A DNA stretch of 40,580 nt from Pseudomonadota bacterium (lineage in GTDB: Bacteria > Pseudomonadota > Gammaproteobacteria > Competibacterales > Competibacteraceae), in NCBI GenBank assembly GCA_018240295.1, contig JAFEGB010000149.1:1-40580 (forward strand). Reading direction: 5' to 3'. The translations under genes were made by a program, and so were the position numbers. The notes under the pieces are model-generated. The model was not told the origin of the DNA. It was given only the letters and a program-made list of their open reading frames with translations, and made no database searches. How positions within the stretch are numbered: the first letter of the stretch is position 1; each line of letters starts with the position of its first letter. Shown piece after piece: positions 16,127-24,446 of this stretch.

Positions 16127-17221
16127 TCAGCCGGCGCGCTTCATCGCCAGACGGGCGCGGCAGGCTGCGGTCAGGGCAGGGAGGATCTGCACCGCATCAC
16201 CGACGATGCCGTAGGTGGCGAAGTCGAAGATCGGGGCCTTGGGGTCCGTGTTGATGGCGATGATGACGTCGGAGGCTTCCATGCCGACGCGGTGCTGGAT
16301 CGCGCCGGAGATGCCGGCGGCGATGTAGAGCTTCGGGCGCACGGTCTTGCCGGTCTGGCCGACCTGGCGGTCCGCACTGAGGATGCCGTTCTGGATCACC
16401 GGCCGGGAGCCGCCGACCTCGGCGCCGAGCACCTCGGCCAGATCCCAGAGCAGCTTGAAGTTCTCGGGCTTGCCGAGGCCGCGGCCGCCGGCAACGATCA
16501 CGTCGGCGTAGGCGAGCTGCGCCTGGTCGGTGGCATCGTCCGGGATGTACGAAAGCAGCTTGGCGATGATGTCGTCCTCGACCAGCTCGACCGGCGCCTC
16601 AAGCACGCGGCCGCTGCGCTCGGGCTGCTGCGCCGGCATCGACATCACGCGCGGACGCACGGTCGCCATCTGCGGCCGGTAGTTCAGCGTCTGGATCGTG
16701 CAGAGCAGCGAGCCGCCGAAGGTCGGACGGGTCGCGGCGAGCGAGCGGTTGTCCGGATCGATCGCGAGTTCGGTGCAGTCGGCGGTCAGGCCGGTCGCCA
16801 GCGTCGTCGCCACGGAACCGGCGAGGTCACGGCCCTGCACGGTGGCGCCGAGCAGCAGGATCTCGGGCTGGAACTGGTTGACGACCGCGGTCAGCGCCTT
16901 CGTGTACGGCTCGTTGCGGTAGCCGGCCAGCACCGGGCTGCGGGTGATGTAGACGAGGTCGGCGCCATAGGTGTGGGCGGTGGCGGCGAAGGCATCGAGC
17001 GGATCCCCGGGGCCGCCGAGCAGCACGCCGGCGAGCTCCACGCCGAGCTTGTCGGCGAGCTTGCGGCCTTCGCCGAGCAGCTCCCACGACACCGGGTGCA
17101 CGGTGCCGCGTTCATGCTCGATGAACACCCACACACCCTTGTACGCGGCCAGCCGCGGGTCCAGTTCGAGTTTCTTGCGGCCGCGCGCTGCGGGGGCGGC
17201 CGGCTTCGGGGCTTCGCTCAT
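16127..17221 (-). CDS. fixB: Electron transfer flavoprotein alpha subunit FixB
   Basis: FixB binds FAD and, with FixA, forms the ETF half of the bifurcating FixABCX complex. The 364-residue protein shows the alpha-subunit C-terminal FAD signature: SRPVIQN, then [18 protein letters not shown] and [11 protein letters not shown] (about residues 273-316). It has a short basic Ala/Pro-rich N-terminal extension typical of Fix versions. It starts 27 bp after the fixA stop, with GGAGA before the ATG. Confidence 0.96.
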   Translation of the reverse strand: MSEAPKPAAPAARGRKKLELDPRLAAYKGVWVFIEHERGTVHPVSWELLGEGRKLADKLGVELAGVLLGGPGDPLDAFAATAHTYGADLVYITRSPVLAGYRNEPYTKALTAVVNQFQPEILLLGATVQGRDLAGSVATTLATGLTADCTELAIDPDNRSLAATRPTFGGSLLCTIQTLNYRPQMATVRPRVMSMPAQQPERSGRVLEAPVELVEDDIIAKLLSYIPDDATDQAQLAYADVIVAGGRGLGKPENFKLLWDLAEVLGAEVGGSRPVIQNGILSADRQVGQTGKTVRPKLYIAAGISGAIQHRVGMEASDVIIAINTDPKAPIFDFATYGIVGDAVQILPALTAACRARLAMKRAG

Positions 17222-17248
17222 GTCGGCTATCTCCGGGAGTCGTGGGGT

Positions 17249-18094
17249 TCAGAGCGCGCGGTCGAACAGCTCGCCGTACAGCGGCGCATGCTTCGCGGAC
17301 AGGGTGTCGATGATCAGGTCGGCGATCTCGGTCTGGCTCTTGCCGCCGATGTCGAGCATCTGCGCCGGCACCGACTTCGGCTTCGGCGCGAACACCTTGC
17401 TGACCACGGTCGGCGAGCCCTTCAGGCCGATCTTGCTGATGTCGGTGATGCCGGCGTCGTCCTTGTTCCAGACCGTCAGCGGCGAGCGCGCGGCGCGGAA
17501 CATGTCGGTCATGGTCGCGAAGCGCATCTCGTTGGTGCCTTCGAGCATCGTGATCAGCGCCGGCAGGCGGGTCTTGAGCACCTGCACGCCGCCCTCGGCG
17601 CGCCGCTGCACGGTGATCGTGCGGCCTGCGAGGTCGAGCTCGTCGATCTTCGCGACGTAGGTCAGCAGCTGCAGGTCGAGGCGCTTGGCCACTCCCGGGC
17701 CGACCTGGGCGGTGTCGCCGTCGATCGTCTGCTTGCCGGTGAACACCAGGTCGACCGGCTCCTTCTCGCCGATCTGGCGCAGGGCCTGGGCCAGCGCGCA
17801 CGAGGTCGCCAGCGTGTCGGCACCGGCAAACGCGCGGTCGGTCAGCAGGATCGCCTCGTCGGCGCCGAAGGACAGGGCCTTGCGCAGCGCATCCTCGGCC
17901 TGCGGCGGACCCATCGTGATCACCGTCACCTTGCCGCCGAACTGGTCCTTCAGCCGCAGCGCCTCTTCCAGCGAGAACAGGTCGTAGGGGTTGATGATGG
18001 CCGGGACGCCCTGGCGCATGATGGTGTTGGTGACCGGGTGCACGCGGATCTGCGCGCTGTCCGGTACCTGCTTGATGCAGACGACGATGTGCAT
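17249..18094 (-). CDS. fixA: Electron transfer flavoprotein beta subunit FixA
   Basis: FixA is the beta subunit that holds the bifurcating flavin with FixB. The 281 residues include the ETF-beta start (MHIVVCIKQVPDS), the AIINPYDLFSLEEALRLKD motif, and the signature GKQTIDGDTAQVGPGVA. The C-terminal tail after residue 230 is longer than in respiratory ETF beta and typical of nitrogen-fixation versions. GGAGG precedes the ATG. The gene follows nifW by 49 bp. Confidence 0.96.
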   Translation of the reverse strand: MHIVVCIKQVPDSAQIRVHPVTNTIMRQGVPAIINPYDLFSLEEALRLKDQFGGKVTVITMGPPQAEDALRKALSFGADEAILLTDRAFAGADTLATSCALAQALRQIGEKEPVDLVFTGKQTIDGDTAQVGPGVAKRLDLQLLTYVAKIDELDLAGRTITVQRRAEGGVQVLKTRLPALITMLEGTNEMRFATMTDMFRAARSPLTVWNKDDAGITDISKIGLKGSPTVVSKVFAPKPKSVPAQMLDIGGKSQTEIADLIIDTLSAKHAPLYGELFDRAL

Positions 18095-18143
18095 GGGTGG
18101 CCTCCGGCTCGTCGGGTACGTGGCAGTCGTGGATAAGGGGAAA

Positions 18144-18476
18144 TCAGGTCGCAGGTCGTTCGATGCGTTCGATCTGGTCGAGACCGACGAAGCCCTGGCC
18201 CTGCGCCTGACGGAACACCTTGAAGACCTTCTCGGTGACCGCGTCCGACACGGTGAAATCGAGGTAGGCCTGCACCAGCCGCTCGCGGTAGGCGGCGAAT
18301 TCGTCGGCTTCGGAGAGGTCCGCCTGGACCGGCGAGCGCTTCAGGTAGTCGTGGAAGCGCTTGAGGATGTGCAGGCGGTTGACGTGCACGACGTGCGGGT
18401 CGACGTCGATCTTGAACAGCTCGAAGAATTCATCGGCGGCCGACAGGGTCTGCAGACGATCGCTCAGCGTGCTCAT
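18144..18476 (-). CDS. nifW: Nitrogenase-stabilising/protective protein NifW
   Basis: NifW associates with the nitrogenase MoFe protein and aids its maturation or oxygen tolerance. The 110-residue size is typical. Family features are LSAADEFFELFKIDVDP at the start and HVNRLHILKRFHDYL after it. GAGGAA lies upstream of the ATG at 18476; a longer in-frame reading with upstream starts runs across cysE and is rejected. It sits 11 bp after the cysE stop, so it is in the same operon as nifV. Confidence 0.94.
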   Translation of the reverse strand: MSTLSDRLQTLSAADEFFELFKIDVDPHVVHVNRLHILKRFHDYLKRSPVQADLSEADEFAAYRERLVQAYLDFTVSDAVTEKVFKVFRQAQGQGFVGLDQIERIERPAT

Positions 18477-18487
18477 GGATGGATTCC

Positions 18488-19300
18488 TCAGGAGTGCAGG
18501 GCAGCGGGGTGGGCGGCGGCGGCATGGCGGGCCTGATCGCAGGCATCGCCGCAGTCGGTGCAGGCATGCGGGTGATCGAGTCCGGGGATGGCCGGACCGG
18601 CGGCGGCGAGCCGGGCTTCGAGGTCGTCGATGCGCTGGATCAGGCAGGCGAGCGCACGGCCGACCGGGTCCGGCATCAGGTGGTGATCGAGGTCGATGCC
18701 GTCGGCCCGGGCCGTGTCGCCGCGCGGCACGACGCGACCGGGGATGCCGACGACGGTGGCCGCGGCCGGCACGTCGCGGATCACGACCGAATTCGCCCCG
18801 ACGCGCGCACCGGCGCCGATCTCGATGGCACCGAGCACCTTGGCCCCGGCCCCGACCGTGACGCCGTCCCCGAGCGTCGGGTGGCGCTTGCCGCGCGACA
18901 GACTGGTGCCGCCGAGCGTCACGCCCTGGTACAGCGTCACGTCGTCGCCGATCTCGGCGGTCTCGCCGATCACCACGCCGCAGCCGTGATCGATGAACAT
19001 GCGCCGGCCGATGGTCGCCGCCGGATGGATGTCGATCTGCGTCAGCCCGCGGGCGAGGCCGGCGAGCAGCCGCGCCGTGAAGCGCCACTGGCGGCGCCAC
19101 AGCCCGTTGGCGATGCGGTGCAGGATCAGCGCGTGCAGGCCGGGGTAGGTGGCCAGCACCTCGAAGGCACTGCGCGCGGCCGGATCACGGGCACGGACGG
19201 CGAGCACGTCCTCGCGCAGGCGGGCGAGCAGGCCCGGGCGGACGGTCTGGGTCATCGTCGGGATACCGGCGGCGGACAGGGAATCGGACGGAGCGCGCAT
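18488..19300 (-). CDS. cysE: Serine O-acetyltransferase, nif-associated (CysE/NifP)
   Basis: The enzyme acetylates serine for cysteine synthesis; nif-linked copies supply cysteine for cluster assembly. The ATG at 19300 follows AGGAGG by 7 bases. The 270-residue protein has the hexapeptide-repeat fold, with [21 protein letters not shown] and [21 protein letters not shown]. After about residue 200 comes an unusual tail, ending with [20 protein letters not shown], a Cys/His cluster that could bind metal. It lies 15 bp after the nifV stop. Epimerase-type SATs are shorter, so this resembles the SRPBCC-free bacterial short-type SAT. Confidence 0.92.
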   Translation of the reverse strand: MRAPSDSLSAAGIPTMTQTVRPGLLARLREDVLAVRARDPAARSAFEVLATYPGLHALILHRIANGLWRRQWRFTARLLAGLARGLTQIDIHPAATIGRRMFIDHGCGVVIGETAEIGDDVTLYQGVTLGGTSLSRGKRHPTLGDGVTVGAGAKVLGAIEIGAGARVGANSVVIRDVPAAATVVGIPGRVVPRGDTARADGIDLDHHLMPDPVGRALACLIQRIDDLEARLAAAGPAIPGLDHPHACTDCGDACDQARHAAAAHPAALHS

Positions 19301-19315
19301 CACGAAGCCTCCTGA

Positions 19316-20470
19316 TCAGTTCAGCGTGCCGGCCACGTACGGCCGCGGCGCACGGGTCTCGTGCCAGAAACCGAGCAGTTCGTCGGCGGTCGGTGCGCGC
19401 TTGGTGCTGCCGGCGTGCACGCGGATGCGTCCGAGCAGGCGCTGCACCTCGTCCTCGGCCAGGCGCAGGCCGAGCTCGGCGTAGGCGCGGCGCACCGAGG
19501 CCGTGCCCGAATGCTTGCCGAGCACCAGCCGGTGATGGCGACCGAGACGGGCCGGGTCCAGGCCCTGATAGGTGCGCGGGTCCTTCAGCAGGCCGTCGAC
19601 GTGAATGCCGGATTCGTGCGTGAACACCGCATCGCCGACCACGCTCTTGCCGACCGGCACCGGCCGGCCCGAGGCTTCGGCGACGAGCTGCGAGATCGCC
19701 GGCAGCTGCGCGAGGCGCACGCCGCAGTCGCGGCCGTGCAGCACCGACAGCGCCGTCGCGACCTCTTCGAGCGGGGCGTTGCCGGCGCGCTCACCGAGGC
19801 CGTTGACCGTGGTGCTGACGAAGTCGGCCCCGGCACGCACCGCCGCCAGCGAGTTGGCGGTGGCGAGGCCCAGGTCGTCGTGGGCGTGGATTTCGAGTTC
19901 GATCGCCGTCGCCGCCCGCAGCCGGGTGATGCGCTCGAAGGTGCCGAAGGGTTCGAGCAGGCCGACCGTGTCGGCGTAGCGGAAGCGCCGGGCACCGGCC
20001 GCGGCCGCGGTCGCGGCGATCTCGGCGACGAAGTCCGGATCGGCGCGCGAGGCATCCTCGCCGCCGACGCGCACGTCGTCGAAGCCGGCGTCGCGGGCCA
20101 TCGCCACCATCTGCGCGACGTTCGCGAGCACCCAGCGGCGGTCGCGGCCGAGCTTGAGCTGGATCTGCGTGTCGGAGACCGGCGTCGACAGGTTCACGGC
20201 GCGCACCCCGGTGGCCAGCGCCGCGTCGAGGTCCTTGCGGCTCATCCGGCACCAGGCCACCAGCGTCGTCTGCAGGCCGAGGCCGACGATCGCGCGCATG
20301 TCGTCCTGTTCCTCGGCGCCCATCGCCGGGATGCCGATCTCCAGTTCCTGCACGCCGGCGAGATCGAGGGCGGCGGCGATCGCGAGCTTCTCAGCCCGGT
20401 TGAAGGCCACGCCGGCCGTCTGCTCGCCGTCGCGCAAGGTGGTGTCGTGGATCAGGATGCTGCGGTCCAT
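19316..20470 (-). CDS. nifV: Homocitrate synthase NifV
   Basis: NifV condenses acetyl-CoA and 2-oxoglutarate to homocitrate, the organic ligand of FeMo-co. The ATG at 20470 is chosen because GGAGGA stands 8 bases before it; an ATG 21 bases earlier has no SD. The 384-residue TIM-barrel protein has [15 protein letters not shown] (about residues 9-23), [28 protein letters not shown] and [11 protein letters not shown], all diagnostic of the homocitrate/isopropylmalate synthase family. The nif context separates it from LeuA. It is the first gene of the operon and has a sigma-54 promoter. Confidence 0.95.
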   Translation of the reverse strand: MDRSILIHDTTLRDGEQTAGVAFNRAEKLAIAAALDLAGVQELEIGIPAMGAEEQDDMRAIVGLGLQTTLVAWCRMSRKDLDAALATGVRAVNLSTPVSDTQIQLKLGRDRRWVLANVAQMVAMARDAGFDDVRVGGEDASRADPDFVAEIAATAAAAGARRFRYADTVGLLEPFGTFERITRLRAATAIELEIHAHDDLGLATANSLAAVRAGADFVSTTVNGLGERAGNAPLEEVATALSVLHGRDCGVRLAQLPAISQLVAEASGRPVPVGKSVVGDAVFTHESGIHVDGLLKDPRTYQGLDPARLGRHHRLVLGKHSGTASVRRAYAELGLRLAEDEVQRLLGRIRVHAGSTKRAPTADELLGFWHETRAPRPYVAGTLN

Positions 20471-20500
20471 GGTTCCGGTCCTCCGGTTCATGGGCAGGAC

Positions 20501-20520
20501 CTAAGCATCAGGCGTGCCAA
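20501..20520 (-). promoter_or_regulatory. Sigma-54 (-24/-12) promoter of the nifV operon
   Basis: On the minus strand, TTGGCACGCCTGATGCTTAG matches the consensus closely: YTGGCACG exactly at -24 and ATGCT (4 of 5) at -12, with GG-N10-GC spacing. Transcription would start near 20493, about 22 nt before the nifV ATG, which already carries its SD. RpoN with NifA is the expected regulator. Confidence 0.88.
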
Positions 20521-20602
20521 CAAAATAATCGTTCAAAAACAGCTATATGATGGTCTGTGTCGGATTTGTTCAGCCGACAATGCCGAGTGCAGCAGTGGGT
20601 AA

Positions 20603-20618
20603 TGTAGGGTTTGCGACG
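20603..20618. promoter_or_regulatory. Possible NifA upstream activator sequence (imperfect)
   Basis: TGT-AGGGTTTGCG-ACG is one base away from the NifA UAS TGT-N10-ACA. It is about 115 bp upstream of the predicted nifV start, the right distance for a UAS. An exact copy was not found in the gap, so the assignment is weak. Confidence 0.3.
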
Positions 20619-20850
20619 CTCGGGACCGTGGCATCGGCAGCCTGCCTGCGCAGCGTGTTCCGCAGCGGGCAGCGGGCAGCGGTCGGGCTCCGGGCAGGCG
20701 AGGGACACGGCCGCGCACCGGCCGCCGGACCGTGATCGCCGCCGGCCCAGGGCCGGCCGGAGGCGGGTCGCCAGCCTGCCGGCACGGCGATCGCTGCACC
20801 GCTGCCAGTCCGCGACCGGCTTGCTGGCGAAGGGGATGAACCTCAAACTT

Positions 20851-20867
20851 ACTTTCAACATGAAAGT
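20851..20867. promoter_or_regulatory. Inverted repeat upstream of the thiolase gene
   Basis: ACTTTCA-ACA-TGAAAGT is a perfect 7-bp inverted repeat with a 3-bp centre. It lies about 117 bp before the thiolase start in an AT-richer patch. TetR-family regulators of fatty-acid metabolism use similar sites, but none is encoded beside it. Confidence 0.5.
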
Positions 20868-20983
20868 GACTGACGGATGCCCTCACCGATCCGCTGTCAG
20901 TCCCGCATCCCCCGGTGCGGCCGTCACGAGCGGCCGTGCCTCATTGACCGACCCGGCCGCCGGGTCCTGAGGAGTGCCGTGCC

Positions 20984-22183
20984 ATGAGTTCGTCATCCGC
21001 CCGTTCCGACGATATCGTCGTCTGTGCCCCGGTCCGCACCGCCATCGGCCGCTTCGGCGGCAGCCTCGTCGACGTGCCGGCCGCCGCGCTCGGCGCGCAC
21101 GTGATCGCCGCCAGCCTGCGCCGCGCCGGACTCGATCCGGCGCAGGTCGACTCGGTCGTGTTCGGCAACGTCATCCAGGCCGGCAACGGCATGAACCTCG
21201 CGCGTCAGGCTGCGATCGGCGGCGGGCTGCCGGTCGGCGTGCCGGCGCTGACCGTCAACCGTGTCTGCGGCTCCGGCGCGCAGGCGCTCGCCAGTGCCGC
21301 GGCCGAAATCCTCGCCGGCCAGGCCGAGGTCGTGATCGCCGGCGGCACCGAGAACATGGACCGCGCGCCTTATCTGTTGCCGGCGATGCGCCACGGCGCG
21401 CGCATGGGCAACGCCCAGGCGATCGACGCGATGCTGCGCGACGGCCTGAACGATGCCTTCTCCGGCGAGCACTCCGGCTGGCATACCGAGGATCTGGTCG
21501 CGAAGTTCGGCCTGAGCCGCGCCGATCAGGACGCCTTCGCCGCGCGCAGCCAGCAGCGCTTCGCGGCCGCGCAGGCCGCCGGCCACTTCGTCACCGAGAT
21601 CGAGCCGCTGGAGATCCGCACGAAGAAGGGCCCGGCGCTGTTTGCCGCTGACGAGGGCAACCGCCCGGAAACGACGCTCGAATCGCTCGCGAAGCTCAGG
21701 CCGGCGTTTCGTGACGGCGGCACGATCACCGCCGGCAATGCGCCCGGCGTCAATGCCGCGGCGGCGGCGATGGTGGTCTGCAAGCGCGCCTGGGCCGATG
21801 CGCACGGGCTGACGCCGATGCTGGTGCTGCGCGCGAGCGCCGTGGTCGGCGTCGAACCGGGTCTGTTCGGCTACGGGCCGGTGCCGGCGATCCGGAAGGT
21901 GCTGACGCGCACCGGCTGGTCGGTCGGCGAAATCGACCGCGTCGAGGTCAACGAAGCCTTCGCGGCCGTGGCGCTGGTCGCGCAGCAGCAGCTCGACATC
22001 GATCCGGCGCGCTTCAACGTCGATGGCGGCGCCATCGCCCACGGTCACCCGATCGGCGCCACCGGCGCAGTCCTGATCGTGCGCCTCGCGCATGCGCTGG
22101 CACGCACCGGCGGGCAGCGCGGCATCGTGTCGCTCTGCATCGGTGGCGGTCAGGGCATCGCGCTGGCGCTGGAACGGCCGTGA
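20984..22183 (+). CDS. phaA: Acetyl-CoA acetyltransferase (biosynthetic-type thiolase)
   Basis: The enzyme condenses two acetyl-CoA to acetoacetyl-CoA, the first step of polyhydroxybutyrate synthesis. The 399 residues contain Cys95 (VNRVCGSGAQ), His355 (GHPIGATGA) and Cys385 (CIGGGQGIA), a full catalytic set. The alternating NEAFA and GNAPGVNA motifs are normal. It is monocistronic, with a strong terminator. The PHA role is inferred from phaC in the same window; an unlinked reductase (phaB) would be required. It is clearly distinct from the thiolase at 5486, which lies in a catabolic context. Confidence 0.9.
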   Translation: MSSSSARSDDIVVCAPVRTAIGRFGGSLVDVPAAALGAHVIAASLRRAGLDPAQVDSVVFGNVIQAGNGMNLARQAAIGGGLPVGVPALTVNRVCGSGAQALASAAAEILAGQAEVVIAGGTENMDRAPYLLPAMRHGARMGNAQAIDAMLRDGLNDAFSGEHSGWHTEDLVAKFGLSRADQDAFAARSQQRFAAAQAAGHFVTEIEPLEIRTKKGPALFAADEGNRPETTLESLAKLRPAFRDGGTITAGNAPGVNAAAAAMVVCKRAWADAHGLTPMLVLRASAVVGVEPGLFGYGPVPAIRKVLTRTGWSVGEIDRVEVNEAFAAVALVAQQQLDIDPARFNVDGGAIAHGHPIGATGAVLIVRLAHALARTGGQRGIVSLCIGGGQGIALALERP

Positions 22184-22248
22184 GGCGCTGCCGGCGGCGG
22201 GGCCCGCAGGGCGGGCCGTGCGCCCGGCAGGCCTGAATCCGCCCGACC

Positions 22249-22285
22249 CCGGGGGCCGGTCCGTGCAGGTCCGGCCCCCGGTTTT
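22249..22285 (+). terminator. Intrinsic terminator of the thiolase gene
   Basis: A perfect 11-bp stem (CCGGGGGCCGG/CCGGCCCCCGG) with an 11-base loop is followed by TTTT. It lies about 65 bp after the stop. A smaller hairpin (GGCCCGC-AGG-GCGGGCC, 22201-22217) stands between. Confidence 0.88.
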
Positions 22286-22526
22286 CATGCGGCTGCCGCC
22301 CATGGCAACTGACTCTCGGGATGCACGGCTGCGCCGGCCGGGCACGGAAGCCATCCCGGCTTCCGGTGGAATTCACCGGCGACTCCGATACCTGTTTCCG
22401 GAAGGAATGTGCAGCGCACATCTTCCGGAAAGTGCATGCCGTAAAACGCCAGCTTCCGGTTCCGCCTGCCATCGGCGCTTGCGGAAATACCGGGCCGTTT
22501 CAGCGGGGCGGCGGCGGAATTACAAG
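22249..22526 (-). ncRNA. Candidate structured RNA downstream of the thiolase gene
   Basis: This gap holds no credible gene but is unusually structured. Three successive perfect or near-perfect hairpins occur: GGAAGCC-ATCCC-GGCTTCC (22346-22364), CCGGTG-GAATT-CACCGG (22363-22379), and a 16-bp stem with a 2-base bulge and 3-base loop (22395-22431, arms TTTCCGGAAG and ATGTGC). A good minus-strand promoter-like sequence lies just upstream at 22533-22561. The thiolase terminator hairpin could close the RNA, but it has no T-run on this strand. The 3' end is therefore uncertain. REP-type repeats or a long thiolase 3' end are alternatives. Confidence 0.33.
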
Positions 22527-22532
22527 CTTAAT

Positions 22533-22561
22533 ATTTTGTAAGTTGATGATTATGCCGTCAA
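22533..22561 (-). promoter_or_regulatory. Sigma-70-like promoter on the minus strand in the gap before ygfZ
   Basis: Read on the minus strand: TTGACG (5 of 6), 17-bp spacer, CAAAAT (4 of 6). It lies in the only AT-rich patch of the gap, which also contains TTACAA...TTGTAA as an inverted repeat (22520-22541). Nothing coding lies downstream, so any transcript would be noncoding or antisense to the thiolase 3' end. Confidence 0.4.
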
Positions 22562-22788
22562 ACGTCTGATCGCGTCTGCAGATGAGGGCCTGCGGAATCA
22601 GCCGGATTTCCGGTTGCCGCCATGGTGGCGAATGAGCATCGCGCCAGGCTGCCGGGGCGGGGCCGTAATCATCTTGTCCGCAGGATTTCAGCGATGTGCG
22701 GGCGTAATGATGTGCGGGAGGCCTCCATGACCTCCATGGAACCGCCTCCGTAATCCGGCCCGGGCCGGCCGCGCGCGGAACGTCCGAG
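22562..22788. other. Gap downstream of ygfZ
   Basis: No gene is supported here. It includes a small hairpin (CGCCA-TGG-TGGCG near 22620) and the GC palindrome GGCCCGGGCC near 22760, which may end the ygfZ transcript. No clear T-run follows, so no intrinsic terminator is called. Confidence 0.4.
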
Positions 22789-23751
22789 TCAGGTGTCCTG
22801 TCCGGCGTGCAGCGGCTGCAGCCGCAGCGGCGTGCCGTCGGCGAGCCGGACGGCGTCCCGGGCGGCGAGTTGTGTCGTGACGACGGCCAGCATCTGCCAG
22901 CCGCCCGCAGGGTCGGCGGCGACGCTGACGATCTGGCCGGCCTGCTCGTTCGGACCGGCCTGATCCGCGATCAGCGCCTCGGCCACGGCCGGTGCCGCGG
23001 GGGCATCGACGTGCGCCCGGTACAGCCGCTGCTTGATCTGGCCGAGGTAATGCACGCGCGCGACGATCTCCTGGCCGGTGTAGCAGCCCTTGCTGAAGCT
23101 GATGCCGTCGGTGCGGTCGAGGTTCAGCATCTGCGGCACGAAGGCTTCGACCAGCGGACCGTGCACCTCGGCGATGCCGGCGGCGATGTCGAGCGCCGCC
23201 CAGTCTTCGGCCGTGGCGGCACGCGCCCCGGCTGCGAGCAGCGCCTGCTGCAGGGCGTCGATGCGGGCCGGATCGCCGATCACGGCCAGACGCGGCGGCG
23301 CTGCGGGCAGGCCGAGCACGGTGAGGCCATCGTGCGTCAGCGCGCGGTCCGCCTGCTCCGGCACCGGCACGCCCAGTACCCCGGCAAGCCGTGCGCCGGC
23401 GCCTGCACCGCTCACGCCGAGGGCGGCGAACTGCGGACTCACGTCGCTCAGTTCCACCTTCGCGCGCAGCACGTACATCTTCAGCCGCTGTGCCAGCGCG
23501 GCCGCGCGCTCGGCCGGCAGCCAGAGCCACAGCGCCTGATCGCGCGCGAACAGCCGCAGCGTCGCCAGCACGCGGCCCTTCGGGTTGCAGCAGGCGGCGC
23601 GCAGCGTCGTCGTCGCGTCGATGCGGCGCACGTCCTGCGTCAGCTGGCCCTGCAGGAAGGCGGATGCCTCGGCACCGGCCACGCGGATCAGGCCGGGGGC
23701 GGGCAGGGGATGGAGGCAGGTGTCGGCAGTCGGATCGGTATCGTCGGTCAT
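22789..23751 (-). CDS. ygfZ: Folate-binding protein YgfZ (iron-sulfur cluster assembly/repair)
   Basis: YgfZ is a tetrahydrofolate-binding GcvT relative that supports iron-sulfur enzymes. The 320 residues contain the diagnostic KGCYTGQEIVARVHYLG, with the essential Cys at residue 223, and the upstream LQGQLTQDVRRID of the GcvT fold. Length is normal. It stands alone and divergent from the sdh assembly factor and sdh operon, themselves iron-sulfur enzyme genes; the pairing is suggestive but may be chance. Confidence 0.93.
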   Translation of the reverse strand: MTDDTDPTADTCLHPLPAPGLIRVAGAEASAFLQGQLTQDVRRIDATTTLRAACCNPKGRVLATLRLFARDQALWLWLPAERAAALAQRLKMYVLRAKVELSDVSPQFAALGVSGAGAGARLAGVLGVPVPEQADRALTHDGLTVLGLPAAPPRLAVIGDPARIDALQQALLAAGARAATAEDWAALDIAAGIAEVHGPLVEAFVPQMLNLDRTDGISFSKGCYTGQEIVARVHYLGQIKQRLYRAHVDAPAAPAVAEALIADQAGPNEQAGQIVSVAADPAGGWQMLAVVTTQLAARDAVRLADGTPLRLQPLHAGQDT

Positions 23752-23963
23752 CTTCGGGGATCTGGCGGGCGGCGAAGGGGAAGGCGGCGCGGAGGGCCGG
23801 GGATGGCGTCATCCCGGCGCCCGGGTGGCGCCGCCCTTGCGTTGCAAGCGTACTGCCCGGTCCGCATAATGCGCGATCATCGAAAAAAAGCCCGTACCGG
23901 CGACCGTGATCCTGGAATCAGGTCGTGACGGCCGACAGCTTTTGCGGCGGAGATCAAGGACAT

Positions 23964-24152
23964 ATGAGCGTAACGTGCGACGAGCCGTCGCCGGCAGTCG
24001 AACCTGTACCGCCGGCCGCCCCTGCCGGGCATCCCGACAGCCTCGACGAAACGCCGCCGCCCGCCACCACCACCGAGTACGGTGGTCGCGCCGGCCCTGA
24101 ACCGACCCGCTATGGCGACTGGGAGAAGAACGGTCGCTGCATCGATTTCTGA
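23964..24152 (+). CDS. DUF1674 protein, SDHAF4-like succinate dehydrogenase assembly factor
   Basis: The 62-residue protein has a variable proline-rich N-terminus and the conserved end GGRAGPEPTRYGDWEKNGRC, followed by IDF, which is the DUF1674/SDHAF4 signature. Eukaryotic SDHAF4 binds flavinated SdhA and protects it during complex II assembly; a similar role is inferred here because sdhC lies 295 bp downstream. The ATG at 23964 has AAGGA 5-6 bases before it; an ATG 39 bases upstream lacks one. Confidence 0.87.
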   Translation: MSVTCDEPSPAVEPVPPAAPAGHPDSLDETPPPATTTEYGGRAGPEPTRYGDWEKNGRCIDF

Positions 24153-24278
24153 ACCGCATTCCGCTGCTGCCATGCTTGCCCGGGCGGGCGGCGGTTTGCG
24201 ATATTGCGCGCGTTTTTTGGCTTTGACGGTCCGGGAATTCAGAATCACGAAATTCGAATTCCTTATCCCGGATTCCGG

Positions 24279-24307
24279 TTGCAATGACGCTTCAGTGACC
24301 GGATTAC
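24279..24307 (+). promoter_or_regulatory. Possible sigma-70 promoter of sdhCDAB
   Basis: TTGCAA, 17-bp spacer, GATTAC (3 of 6) occurs upstream of the leader hairpins. The -10 match is poor, so this is only the best candidate in a 294-bp gap. The region before it has an interrupted inverted repeat around two GAATTC sites. Confidence 0.25.
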
Positions 24308-24328
24308 GGTGGCCGCAGGCCGAGGGGG

Positions 24329-24399
24329 TGCCGGACTCTAATGCGTTCCATCGACACATTAGACACCGGCAAAATCGCCGGCCGTCGCCAGACGGCCGG
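24329..24399 (+). promoter_or_regulatory. Structured leader of sdhC: two consecutive hairpins
   Basis: Hairpin 1: TGCCGG-(AC)-TCTAATG pairs with CATTAGA-(CA)-CCGGCA (24329-24371), giving 6 bp, a 2x2 internal loop, 7 bp and a 13-base loop. Hairpin 2: a perfect 9-bp stem CCGGCCGTC/GACGGCCGG with a GCCA tetraloop (24378-24399). Both precede the sdhC ATG by under 120 bp. No T-run follows either, so they are not simple terminators. The TCTAATG arms could also be a DNA operator. Confidence 0.5.
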
Positions 24400-24446
24400 A
24401 CAGAACGATAAACCAGCGTCAAGCCCGCATCTCGAGGTGGACATAC

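Larger units (their letters stand above)
20471..20983. other. Divergent control region between nifV and the thiolase gene
   Basis: No gene is supported in this 513-bp gap. It holds the nifV sigma-54 promoter (20501-20520), an AT-rich patch at 20519-20550, a weak NifA-like half match (20603-20618) and an inverted repeat in front of the thiolase gene (20851-20867). The GC-rich middle looks featureless to me. Confidence 0.6.

Noticed and set aside
20556-20579. TGTCGG...CCGACA as a NifA site near nifV
   Set aside because: The spacing between TGT and ACA is 16 bases rather than 10, so it does not fit the NifA upstream activator.
22014-22472. Minus-strand open frame of 152 codons after the thiolase gene
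   Set aside because: It runs through the thiolase terminator and into its coding region, has poor composition and no SD.
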